Source of the DNA: Bacteroidota bacterium
Lineage (GTDB): Bacteria > Bacteroidota > Bacteroidia > Chitinophagales > Chitinophagaceae
Assembly: GCA_023417815.1 (NCBI GenBank)
Contig: JAEZEI010000008.1
Span: 1 to 64,000, forward strand
DNA: 64,000 nucleotides
Direction of reading: 5' to 3'
In this document: positions 7,670-15,345 of the stretch, one piece after another
How the letters are laid out: each line of letters opens with the position of its first letter
How positions within the stretch are numbered: position 1 is the stretch's first letter
Program-made: the position numbers and the translations under genes
Notes under the pieces: model-generated
What the model saw: the letters and a program-made list of their open reading frames with translations, nothing else
Told to the model about the DNA's origin: nothing
Databases searched by the model: none

Positions 7670-8901
7670 TGCAGCACATATTCGACAAGGCCCCATGTCT
7701 TTACTTTGCCACGGCAGAAGACGGTACTATTGTCGATGTGAATGAGCGACTGTGCACTATGCTGCAATATGATCGCGAAGAGCTGGCCGGAAAGAAGGTG
7801 GAGATGCTCTTTACCATCGCCACGAAGATCTTTCACCAGACACATTTTTATCCCTTGCTGAAGATACAGGGTAATGCATACGAGATATATATCACCCTGC
7901 AACGAAAGGACGGTGAGCACATCCCCGTGCTGGTGAATGCAGAACGGAAGGAGGTTGACGGAAAGACCCTGAACCTGTATGCGGGCATCATTGTGCAGAA
8001 CCGCAAGAAGTTCGAAGATGAACTCATTGCCGCGCGAAGGAATGCTGAGGATGCACTGAATGAGAACACCGTACTCACCGAAGCAAAGTACCAACTGCAG
8101 GTTCACATGGAAGAACTCGACCGGCAGGTGGCGCTGGCGCAGAAACAGAATGATGAACTGCATCAATTCAGCAGGGTAGTGACCCACGACATGCAGGAGC
8201 CCCTTCGCAAGCTTGCGCTCTTCTCAAGTTATTTCATGGAAGTGCAGGACGAACAGGAGCAGCACAAACTGGTGGAACGCATGCGTGGAGTGCTGGAGCA
8301 GATGCGGCAGATCATGTCGGGACTGCAGCAATACGTTTGGCTGAATGATGCAAAGATGCTGGTGGAGGACCTCGACCTGTATGATATTCTTTCCGTGGTG
8401 GTGAAAAGGGTGGAAGAAGAAAACCCGGATGTTTTCCTGGAAATTGATGTGGAATGTGATGAGAAGATCAGCGGCGACAGGGAGCAGGTCGAATTGCTTT
8501 TTTATCACATATTATCCAACGCGGTGCGGTTCAGGCGGGGCGAAAAGGCCGAAGTGAGCATAACCCTCCACAAAGTGCAGCGCAACCAGTTCCAGCACCT
8601 CGAAGGAAGATATAAATATATTGATCACATTATGATCACCGTAACAGATTCAGGAATAGGATTTGACCCAGTGTATAAGAACAAGTTATTCGCCCTGTTC
8701 CGGCGTTTACACCCAGGGAGCGGTCGCGGTACCGGCCTGGCGATCTGCAAAAAGATAACAGAAAGGCATAGCGGCACGATTTTGATAGACAGTACCCTCA
8801 ACGGCGGAACCACAGTAACTGTATATTTACCATGTATTAATGTCCCCGGGAGCCTTTCCAGTGCCGCACATCAATTAAACCACGGAACAGGAAAGCAATG
8901 A
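7669..8901 (+). CDS. PAS-domain sensor histidine kinase
   Basis: A 410-residue soluble kinase with no membrane segment. A PAS domain occupies about residues 1-112 (DKAPCLYFATAEDGTIVDVN, then IFHQTHFYPLL, a motif also found in RsbP-type PAS domains). A coiled linker follows, then an H-box VVTHDMQEPLRKL with phospho-acceptor His173, an N-box (YHILSNAVRFR), and G-boxes DSGIGFDP and GRGTGLAICKKI. It starts inside the stop codon of the RsbQ-like gene and its own stop overlaps the start of a response regulator. The three genes probably form one operon that senses an RsbQ-dependent signal. Confidence 0.92.
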   Translation: MQHIFDKAPCLYFATAEDGTIVDVNERLCTMLQYDREELAGKKVEMLFTIATKIFHQTHFYPLLKIQGNAYEIYITLQRKDGEHIPVLVNAERKEVDGKTLNLYAGIIVQNRKKFEDELIAARRNAEDALNENTVLTEAKYQLQVHMEELDRQVALAQKQNDELHQFSRVVTHDMQEPLRKLALFSSYFMEVQDEQEQHKLVERMRGVLEQMRQIMSGLQQYVWLNDAKMLVEDLDLYDILSVVVKRVEEENPDVFLEIDVECDEKISGDREQVELLFYHILSNAVRFRRGEKAEVSITLHKVQRNQFQHLEGRYKYIDHIMITVTDSGIGFDPVYKNKLFALFRRLHPGSGRGTGLAICKKITERHSGTILIDSTLNGGTTVTVYLPCINVPGSLSSAAHQLNHGTGKQ

Positions 8902-9293
8902 ACAAGACCATCCTCTTTGTAGACGACGATGCCGACGACAGGGACCTCCTTGCAGATGTATTAAAGAATCGTAATGCAGGCGTTAATGCCGTTTTCGCCG
9001 AGAATGGCATCAAGGCCATCGAATACCTCCGCGACAACTCGCCTTCTCAACCGCGTCCATGCCTTATCGTTCTGGACCTCAACATGCCCATGCTCGACGG
9101 CAGGGAAACCTTTTCAAAGATCCGCAACGAGCTGAACTGCTCCGTGCCGGTCATCATCTTCACCTCCAGCCAGAACCCGGAAGACAGGTCGCTGTTCAAT
9201 TCACTCGGCATCGAGTTCATCACCAAACCGGATGAATTCGCGCGCATGAATATGATCGTGGATCATATGGTGGATATGTGCCAGGTTTGTTAA
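8898..9293 (+). CDS. Single-domain response regulator
   Basis: A 131-residue receiver-only protein. It has the acidic pocket VDDDADD, phospho-acceptor Asp60 in LIVLDLNMP, the conserved Ser/Thr in FTSSQ and the lysine in FITKP. There is no output domain, so it probably signals by protein interaction, as CheY-like regulators do. Its ATG overlaps the kinase stop codon (ATGA), which supports it as the kinase's cognate partner. Confidence 0.92.
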   Translation: MNKTILFVDDDADDRDLLADVLKNRNAGVNAVFAENGIKAIEYLRDNSPSQPRPCLIVLDLNMPMLDGRETFSKIRNELNCSVPVIIFTSSQNPEDRSLFNSLGIEFITKPDEFARMNMIVDHMVDMCQVC

Positions 9294-9828
9294 AACAGTC
9301 CGGAAAGGAATTGTTCCCGCTTGTTACACAGAGATCACAGACCTGCCTGCGGCAGGCACAGAAATCACAGAAAGAGAATTAACCATCAAATTTAATTTCT
9401 ATTCAAAAAAAATTTCGGCAGCTTTCTGTGCCCTCTGTGCCTTCTTCAGTGATCTCTGTGTAACCATTTCTTTTGAGACGCAAATATGCGTCTCTACATT
9501 ACTGCCTCCTGGAAACTCCAACTTCAAACCTCCAATTCTTGCAATTTTTCTGAGGCCGGACTATTCGGTTTTAAAAACTATTCAAAAATTATTTCGACAG
9601 CCTTCTGTGTATCTCTGTGCCTTCTTCAGTGATCTCTGTGTAACATTTTTGAGACGAAAAATCTTGCGTCTCTACCAAAACGCAGATCCGCGAACATCTG
9701 CGAAACAATCCGCGAGCATCTGCGGGAACCCTTTTTTATTAGGACGCTCCTCCGGAGCGTTTCATCCGTTTAGTTTTTTAAATTTGCATCGCCAGCCTGT
9801 AAGCATCCCAAACCATAACATAACTGCA
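9294..9828. repeat. Composite intergenic repeat block
   Basis: The blocks appear in the order CACAGAGATCACAG (interrupted at 9341-9357 by a CCTGCCTGCGGCAGG micro-palindrome), TTTCGGCAGC block, CTCTGTGTAAC, GAGACGCA palindrome (9475-9494), the TTTTTCTGAGGCCGGACTATTCGG block, CTCTGTGTAAC again, a second palindrome with a degenerate arm (9651-9672), a CGCAGATCCGCGAACATCTGCG block and a CTCCTCCGGAGCG palindrome. A frame that is open through this block into the next gene is not considered coding. Confidence 0.8.
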
Positions 9829-10908
9829 ATGCCATCCATTATTAAAGCAGGATTATCCCTGTTGCTGCTGTGCAGCACATCCCTCCACGCCCAAACAGAT
9901 ACCCTCGACCGCTTCATAAAGCAGACCATGGAGAAACGCCGGATACCCGGGCTGCAGCTCGCCATCGTAAAGGACGGCATGATCATCCGCTCGGGCAATT
10001 ACGGCCTTGCCAATGTGCAGGACTCCATACCGGTAAGCGACAAGACCGTCTTCCCGGTTAACTCCATCACCAAGGCCTTCACCGGGGTAGCCGTGATGCA
10101 ACTCGTAGAAGCAGGCAGGCTGAAGCTCGAAGATCCTGTATCGAAGCACCTCGCAGACCTTCCCGAAGCATGGAAGCCGGTAACGGTGCAGCAGTTATTG
10201 TCGCATTCATCCGGCCTGCCCGATATCGTGGATGAAGAAACCTCGATGATGATCGGCGACGGCTTCGATGATGCCTGGGCGAAGGTGATCGCCATGCCCA
10301 TGCTGTTCGCGCCCGGCGAACGATTCCAGTACAACCAGGCCAATTATTTATTGATTGGAAGGATCATCGACAAGCTAAGCGGGATGTCGTTCCAGGAATA
10401 TATTATTAAGGAGCAGCTCGAAAGGGCAGGAATGCCCTATACAATCCGTGCAGGCTTCGGCGCATCGAAGGATGTGGTTCCGCATGCCGCAGCAGGATAT
10501 CATTTCCAGCGCGGGAAATTGCAGAACATGTTCTTCTCCTTTCCGCCGGTGCTGCAAACCGCCGCGGGCATGAGTTCCACCGCCAGGGAAATGGCCGCCT
10601 GGATCATCGCCCTGCAGCAGATGAAATTCTTCCGCCAGTCGTCCACGCTCGAAACGCTCTGGAAGCCCGCCCGCCTCAACAACGGCGAAACCGGCGGCTT
10701 CAACAAACTTCTCAACGGCTATGCGGCCGGCTGGCCAGTCATAACCCGCGACAACCATCCCGCAGTGGCTCCCGTCGGTGGTGGCCGCTCCGCGCTCTTC
10801 GTCTACCCCCGGGAAAACATGGCCATCATCGTGCTCACCAACCTCGCAGGCGGCGCCCCGGATGCCTATATCGACGAGATAGCGGATATAATCCGTAAGG
10901 CGCATTAA
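9829..10908 (+). CDS. Serine hydrolase, class C beta-lactamase fold
   Basis: A 359-residue exported protein starting at ATG 9829, chosen because a signal peptide (about residues 1-21, ending SLHAQ) begins there and upstream sequence is repeat. The catalytic SxxK motif is S79-I-T-K82 (PVNSITKAF). The second motif is in FQYNQANYLLIG, with Tyr as expected but Gln at the usual Asn position. The Lys-Thr-Gly-type box near the C-terminus is replaced by a Gly-rich VGGGRSALFV. Such proteins (PF00144) are esterases, peptidases or penicillin-binding proteins; beta-lactamase activity should not be assumed. Confidence 0.88.
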   Translation: MPSIIKAGLSLLLLCSTSLHAQTDTLDRFIKQTMEKRRIPGLQLAIVKDGMIIRSGNYGLANVQDSIPVSDKTVFPVNSITKAFTGVAVMQLVEAGRLKLEDPVSKHLADLPEAWKPVTVQQLLSHSSGLPDIVDEETSMMIGDGFDDAWAKVIAMPMLFAPGERFQYNQANYLLIGRIIDKLSGMSFQEYIIKEQLERAGMPYTIRAGFGASKDVVPHAAAGYHFQRGKLQNMFFSFPPVLQTAAGMSSTAREMAAWIIALQQMKFFRQSSTLETLWKPARLNNGETGGFNKLLNGYAAGWPVITRDNHPAVAPVGGGRSALFVYPRENMAIIVLTNLAGGAPDAYIDEIADIIRKAH

Positions 10909-11305
10909 TTGGCATTGGCTTCGCCTTTTTGTTACACAGAGATCACAGACCTGCCTGCGGCAGGCACAGAAATCACTGAAAGAGAATTAACCTTCAAATT
11001 TAATTTCTATTCAAAAAACATTTCGACAGCTTTCTGTGTATCTCTGTGTATTCTCAGTGAGTTCTGTGTAACAAAGAATGTTTATTGTTCCAAATGCAAT
11101 CCGCGAACATCTGCGAAACAATCCGCGAGCATCTGCGGGAACCCTTTTTTATTAGGACGCTCCTCCGGAGCGAGATGTTTGGATGGTATGCTTTTTTCTA
11201 TTGTTAGGGCGCTCCTCCGGAGCGATCTCTGTGTAACATTTTTGAGACGCAAGTATGCGTCTCTACATTACCCCAACAATAAACAATAAACATCCTCCCA
11301 CCAAT
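10909..11305. repeat. Composite intergenic repeat block
   Basis: A repeat mosaic with no gene: CACAGAGATCACAG block with a CCTGCCTGCGGCAGG micro-palindrome (10949-10965), TTTCGACAGC block, CTCTGTGTAAC, a CCCGCAGAT-type block, the CTCCTCCGGAGCG block (to about 11230) and a GAGACGCA palindrome at 11244-11263, ending in an AACAATAAACAATAAACA tract next to the convergent hydrolase gene. Confidence 0.8.
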
Positions 11306-12790
11306 CTATTTGATCAACCCCTCCAGCCCCTTCTCCAACCCTCCGGTAATAAATTTGATCTTCTCCCGCTTACCCACACATTCCACATCGATCTTTTTCC
11401 CCGGAGATGCAATAAAACCTACCGCAATATTGCGTATACAATCATCCTCATGGATCGCCGCATGCGACGCCGCCGGCACATTTATGAAGGTTGAATTCGG
11501 CAACGACCGCGCGGTAAGTTCACCAAACAATGGCGGGGATACCGGATCGTATTCGCCCGACAGGATCAGAACAGGGACCAGGCTTTCCACTGCCGCGAAT
11601 GCCTCTTGCGGAGCACTTACCGGCTGCCATACTGCACACAGGTCGCCTTCGAAATCGATGTTGAATGCAGTGAAATCAGGAAAGTTCTTTTCAAGGGACG
11701 CTTTTGTGTCTGATCCATTCTTCGGGTGACCTTCATAACATAAGATAGCCTTGCTCTGCATCTCGGAAAACTTCCCGAAGCGATCAGGGTTGCTGAACAC
11801 CTGTCCCCACTTCGCCAGGAAATCATACCTGCCCTTCGACGCCTCTTCGATGGCCAGGGGCACGAAAGGGATCGCAGCGGGATTCAGCAAGGCACTCCAT
11901 ATGCTCCAGGCAAAATCATTCCCGGTAACGGGATACACGTCCCCGGCCTCATTGATCTTTACTTTATAAGGTTCCTTATTAAGATCATTCACCGCCTGCA
12001 CGAAATTCTTTCTGACAGAAGGAAACCGGGATGCCATGGTCTTGTCAACCGCAAGGTTCCGCTCCAGCACTTCAAAGCTTTCTGCAAATGGCCTCACGAA
12101 ATCCGGCCACGGCGCATTGGGAGGATAGGGTGAATCCAGGATCATTGAATGGATTCCTGCAGCATGGTCACGAAGGAGGTTAAGCGCCACCGTGGTGCCG
12201 TGCGAAACCCCGTACACATTCCACTTATCAATGCGAAGCGCCTTTCTTATTGCTTCCGCGTCGGCGGCCGACTGCATGGAGCTGAATGAACCTACATCGA
12301 TCCCCTGTGAAAATAATTTTTCCCTGCACTTCCCGATCAGCTCCAGTTTATATTTCTCCCTTTCACCAGGAGAAAGTTGTTGTGCCCTGGCGCTGTTGAG
12401 CGAATCCTGCAGGTCTGCACACAACTCAGGCTCAGAATTCCCGGTTCCCCTGTAATCAAAAAATAGTAATGGCCGCTCTTGCCGCAACAATTTCCAGGCA
12501 GCAGAATTAAGATACCGCGGCACATTGCTGATCGTGGCGATACCCGGGCCACCATGCAGGTAGAGCAGGGGTTCTTTGCCGGCCTTTCCCGTCGCCGGGG
12601 CTTTCACCACTGCAAGACTGAACACGCCTGTCCCTTTTCCACCGCGCGGTACCGGCACCAGGAAGCATTCCACCCCGGTGCTGTCGGCCCACTTATCGTC
12701 TAGCCCGATCTTCGAACACGGGCACTTATGGTCTTGCTGCGCAAATAAAGCAGTTATAGGGAAGAAGAGAAGGGTAAGGAATATTTTCAA
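11306..12790 (-). CDS. S33-type alpha/beta hydrolase (tripeptidyl/prolyl aminopeptidase-like), exported
   Basis: A 494-residue protein with a signal peptide (MKIFLTLLFFPITALFAQ). The family motifs are HGGPG (near residue 80), FFDYRGTGNSEP, the nucleophile elbow GVSHGT, the acid in LILSGEYDPVSPP and the histidine in AASHAAIHEDDC. The layout, with HGGPG upstream of the elbow and a C-terminal TAP-like domain, fits exported aminopeptidases that release N-terminal tripeptides or proline (family knowledge). Paired cysteines (KCPCSK, DDCIRN, DVECVG) are consistent with disulfides in the periplasm. Substrate not determined. Confidence 0.88.
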   Translation of the reverse strand: MKIFLTLLFFPITALFAQQDHKCPCSKIGLDDKWADSTGVECFLVPVPRGGKGTGVFSLAVVKAPATGKAGKEPLLYLHGGPGIATISNVPRYLNSAAWKLLRQERPLLFFDYRGTGNSEPELCADLQDSLNSARAQQLSPGEREKYKLELIGKCREKLFSQGIDVGSFSSMQSAADAEAIRKALRIDKWNVYGVSHGTTVALNLLRDHAAGIHSMILDSPYPPNAPWPDFVRPFAESFEVLERNLAVDKTMASRFPSVRKNFVQAVNDLNKEPYKVKINEAGDVYPVTGNDFAWSIWSALLNPAAIPFVPLAIEEASKGRYDFLAKWGQVFSNPDRFGKFSEMQSKAILCYEGHPKNGSDTKASLEKNFPDFTAFNIDFEGDLCAVWQPVSAPQEAFAAVESLVPVLILSGEYDPVSPPLFGELTARSLPNSTFINVPAASHAAIHEDDCIRNIAVGFIASPGKKIDVECVGKREKIKFITGGLEKGLEGLIK

Positions 12791-13464
12791 AAGAATGTGT
12801 TTAAGGAAAGATAAGGAAATTCCTTACGGAGGGGAGTCACATCATCGTGTGAATGGCTTTATTGTTACGCGGAGATGCACAGCGGAAATCCAATTTTTTT
12901 TTGAGACGCAAATATGCGTCTCTACATTATCCCAACTATAAACCCTAAAAAACCTCCAACCTCCAACCTCCAACTGGAAAAGCTTTCTGTGTATCTCTGT
13001 GCATTTTCTGTGCAGCTCTGTGTAACATTTTTGAGACGCAAAATCTTGCGTCTCTACCAAAACGCAGATCCACGAGCATCTGCGAATCAATCGGCGAACA
13101 TCTGCGGGAAACCATTATCAAAGACAGATGCTTTTAAGTTTGAGACGCAAGTATGCGTCTCTACATTACCGCCTCCTGGAATCTCCAACTTCAAACCTCC
13201 AATTGTTGTGCAATTTTTCTGAGGCCGGACTATTCGGTTCTAAAAACTATTCAAGAATTATTTCGGCAGCTTTCTGTGTCGCTCTGTGCTTTCTCAGTGC
13301 AACTCTGTGTAACCCTTTTTTTGTGAGACGCAAGTATGCGTCTCTACATTACCGCCTCATCAAACCTCCAACTGGATTAGGCTCTCCTCCGGAGCGTTTC
13401 GTCCATTCTCGCTCGTTCGCTCTCGATGCAGCACTATTATTATTGATGGTGTCATCATTTCAGG
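12791..13464. repeat. Composite intergenic repeat block
   Basis: No gene is supported. Four GAGACGCA...TGCGTCTC palindromes (12903-12922, 13033-13054, 13142-13161, 13325-13344) alternate with CTCTGTGTAAC blocks, CTCCAACCTCCAA tracts, a CCACGAGCATCTGCG block and the TTTTTCTGAGGCCGGACTATTCGG block (about 13210). The order of modules matches that at 6240-6780 and 9400-9760, so these modules seem to move or expand together. Confidence 0.8.
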
Positions 13465-14448
13465 ATGCCCAAATATCTCCAGATATCAATTCCCGCACCA
13501 TGCCATGAGAACTGGGACAGTATGACCCACGCAGAACGTGGCAGGTACTGCAATTCCTGCCAGAAGACCGTCATCGACTTTTCATCGATGACCGATGAGC
13601 AGCTCCTTGATTTTTTTAAGGAAAACAAGAAAGATGTCTGTGGAAGGTTTTATGACCACCAGTTGAAGAACCCCATACCCGTACCCGTAAGAAAGATCCC
13701 GTGGCTGACCTATTTCTTTAAGATCACCATCCCTGCGTTCTTATTTATGGCGAAGGCAGCGGCGCAGGAAGTGATTAAACCGCGAATAGAAATGGTGCAG
13801 CCTGGTGCCGATAATAAGGACAATGCCGAAGAATTACCGATAACAGTAACGGGCTCTGTCACTAACTTTTCAGGAATACCTGTTCCGTTTGCAAGCGTGA
13901 TCATTCCCGGGACTAATATTGGTGTTGCTGCAGATGAATTGGGGCGTTTCAAGATCAGGCTCATGCCAGCGCACAGGGTATTGGAAATTTCATCTGTTGG
14001 TTACTACACTTTGCAATATGCAGTAAAAGGCCCGGGGGATATTTCCATTGTCCTTCGCCAAATTGCAACAATGGGTGAGGTGGATGTATCCTGTAACCTT
14101 GGAAAGAATCCACCTGTTGTAATTACTGTTGGAATGACAGTAATTGCAAAAAGATCAAAACCCAAACCACTTAAACCTGTACCTGACGACTCCATCAGGA
14201 TCTATCCAAATCCTGTTCATCCAAACGAGTTACTCACAATCCAGTTTTCAAAGTCTGTTAAGGCAGACCAGGCTATTGAAATCTATTCTTTAACAGGCGC
14301 ATTGATCCAGAGAGAAATTATCCCGGTGCACAAGAGCTCCAAACAAATTAAAATCAGGGTAAAGGAAACTGCCCAGGGTTTGTACATAATTAAGATCATA
14401 GATCTCAAGCGCGGAGTTTCGGAATCAAGGCAGATCAGGATCAAATAA
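13465..14448 (+). CDS. Cys-rich N-terminus / carboxypeptidase-like regulatory domain / C-terminal sorting-like domain protein
   Basis: A 327-residue protein. Residues 1-60 carry a Cys/His pattern (PCHENWD, RYCNSCQKTVIDF) typical of a Bacteroidota N-terminal domain likely to bind zinc. A hydrophobic segment follows (about 80-98, ending AKAAAQ). Residues 126-195 fit a CarboxypepD_reg-like beta-sandwich (ITVTGSVTNFSGIPVPFASV, VGYYTLQYAVKG). The C-terminal 80 residues (IRIYPNPVHPNELLTIQF ... GLYIIKI) resemble a type A T9SS sorting domain. The topology is odd: a cytoplasmic-type domain precedes the only membrane or signal segment. Function is unknown; surface anchoring is inferred. Confidence 0.75.
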   Translation: MPKYLQISIPAPCHENWDSMTHAERGRYCNSCQKTVIDFSSMTDEQLLDFFKENKKDVCGRFYDHQLKNPIPVPVRKIPWLTYFFKITIPAFLFMAKAAAQEVIKPRIEMVQPGADNKDNAEELPITVTGSVTNFSGIPVPFASVIIPGTNIGVAADELGRFKIRLMPAHRVLEISSVGYYTLQYAVKGPGDISIVLRQIATMGEVDVSCNLGKNPPVVITVGMTVIAKRSKPKPLKPVPDDSIRIYPNPVHPNELLTIQFSKSVKADQAIEIYSLTGALIQREIIPVHKSSKQIKIRVKETAQGLYIIKIIDLKRGVSESRQIRIK

Positions 14449-14853
14449 TTTATGATACCAGTTCTTATTGGGATGCAAGTATCCGCCCAAGGCGGGCAGG
14501 TTGCGTCTCTCCCGAACAGCCCTGGAAGGGCGGAATCTCCCAGCCGGCAATGCAACTTCCGATTAAGAATCAATAATGAAAGCAAAGCCCTGAAGGGGCG
14601 TAATAGATTTCGTCAAACTAAAAGGCATTTCGTGAGACGCAAGACCCCCCGAAGGGGTAAATATTGCGTCTTTGCCGGATTTCGTGTTGAATAAAATCCC
14701 CTCTGCCGTTTAGTATTGTGCGACGCATGCCGAAAAAATTCCCGCACGCAAACTGAAGCTCCGTAGGAGCGACATCCTAATAGAAATGAAGCTCCCTATA
14801 CATTCTTGAGCCCCGTAGGGGCGACATTCGTACTCTGCCAGGTTGTTCGAAAC
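14449..14853. repeat. Repeat-rich intergenic region
   Basis: No gene is supported. It contains a GACGCAA palindrome arm interrupted by CCGCCCAAGGCGGGC (about 14480-14500), GGGCGGAATCTCCCAGCCGGCAA, CCCCGAAGGGGTAA inside another GACGCA pair, and CCGTAGG(A/G)GCGACAT repeats at about 14762 and 14815. Confidence 0.7.
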
Positions 14854-14917
14854 TTGCACGCATCCCCCTTAATCCTTATTTTTAAAACCATCAAACCACG
14901 TCCAGCCGGATGCGCCA

Positions 14918-15118
14918 ATGGAACTGAATCCTTACATAAATGAAGATGGCAGCCCTAGAGAAGGATTCGAGACAGAATGCTTTGCCTGGGCAAGGGCAAA
15001 AAGACTGAAAGAAATTGCATTGCTACCTATTGAAGAACAAAGGAAGATCCGGGAGGCTGAAGATGCATTGGAAAAGAGGATGGCAATGCAAGGACCAGTC
15101 AGAATTTTACCTAGATAG
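14918..15118 (+). CDS. Small hypothetical protein
   Basis: A 66-residue, highly charged, probably helical protein (MELNPYINEDGSPREGFETE, then WARAKRLKEIALLPIEEQRK). No family recognised. It sits between the two copies of a 58-bp direct repeat and just before a tRNA T-arm remnant, so it may be a leftover of an integrated element. Coding status is uncertain. Confidence 0.45.
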   Translation: MELNPYINEDGSPREGFETECFAWARAKRLKEIALLPIEEQRKIREAEDALEKRMAMQGPVRILPR

Positions 15119-15120
15119 TT

Positions 15121-15150
15121 GGACCAGGGTTCGATTCCCTGCAGTTCCAC
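15121..15150 (+). pseudogene. tRNA 3'-end remnant (T-arm and acceptor strand)
   Basis: CAGGG-TTCGATT-CCCTG (15125-15141) is a perfect T-arm with a 7-nt loop, followed by CAGTTCCA, which has the form of the acceptor 3' strand plus discriminator. No D-arm or anticodon arm precedes it. Identity of the tRNA is unknown. Confidence 0.65.
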
Positions 15151-15231
15151 AATCAAATCTGAAAAAGTATATCCGCGCCCATCTACGAATCAATCGGCGA
15201 ACATCTGCGGGAAACCATTATCCACGAAATG

Positions 15232-15270
15232 CTCTTATAACCTGAAGGCCCTGGGTTCGAGTCCCAGCCA
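15232..15270 (+). pseudogene. tRNA 3'-half remnant (from anticodon loop to CCA)
   Basis: CTTATAA resembles an anticodon loop. It is followed by CCTGA, a short variable loop, and CTGGG-TTCGAGT-CCCAG (15251-15267), a perfect T-arm, then CCA. The 5' half is absent. A break in the anticodon loop is typical of tRNA genes used as integrase attachment sites (established knowledge). If the loop is read literally the anticodon would be UAU (Ile). Confidence 0.65.
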
Positions 15271-15345
15271 TTTATTGCACATATACCCCTAAATGCTTAT
15301 ATTTAAAACCACCAAAACCCCGTCCAGCCGGACGATCCGCCTTAT

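Larger units (their letters stand above)
14854..15332 (+). repeat. 58-bp imperfect direct repeat (two copies, 14854-14910 and 15275-15332)
   Basis: Both copies run TTGCAC..AT..CCC...AAT(C/G)CTTAT(T/A)TTTAAAACCA(T/C)CAAA, then CC.CGTCCAGCCGGA. Each lies just upstream of a start codon (14918 and 15346). The second copy directly follows a tRNA 3' remnant. The duplication looks like a repeated integration or recombination event at the edge of the defence island. Confidence 0.7.

Noticed and set aside
10500..10905. Minus-strand frames opposite the serine hydrolase
   Set aside because: Shadow frames in GC-richer core DNA without motifs.
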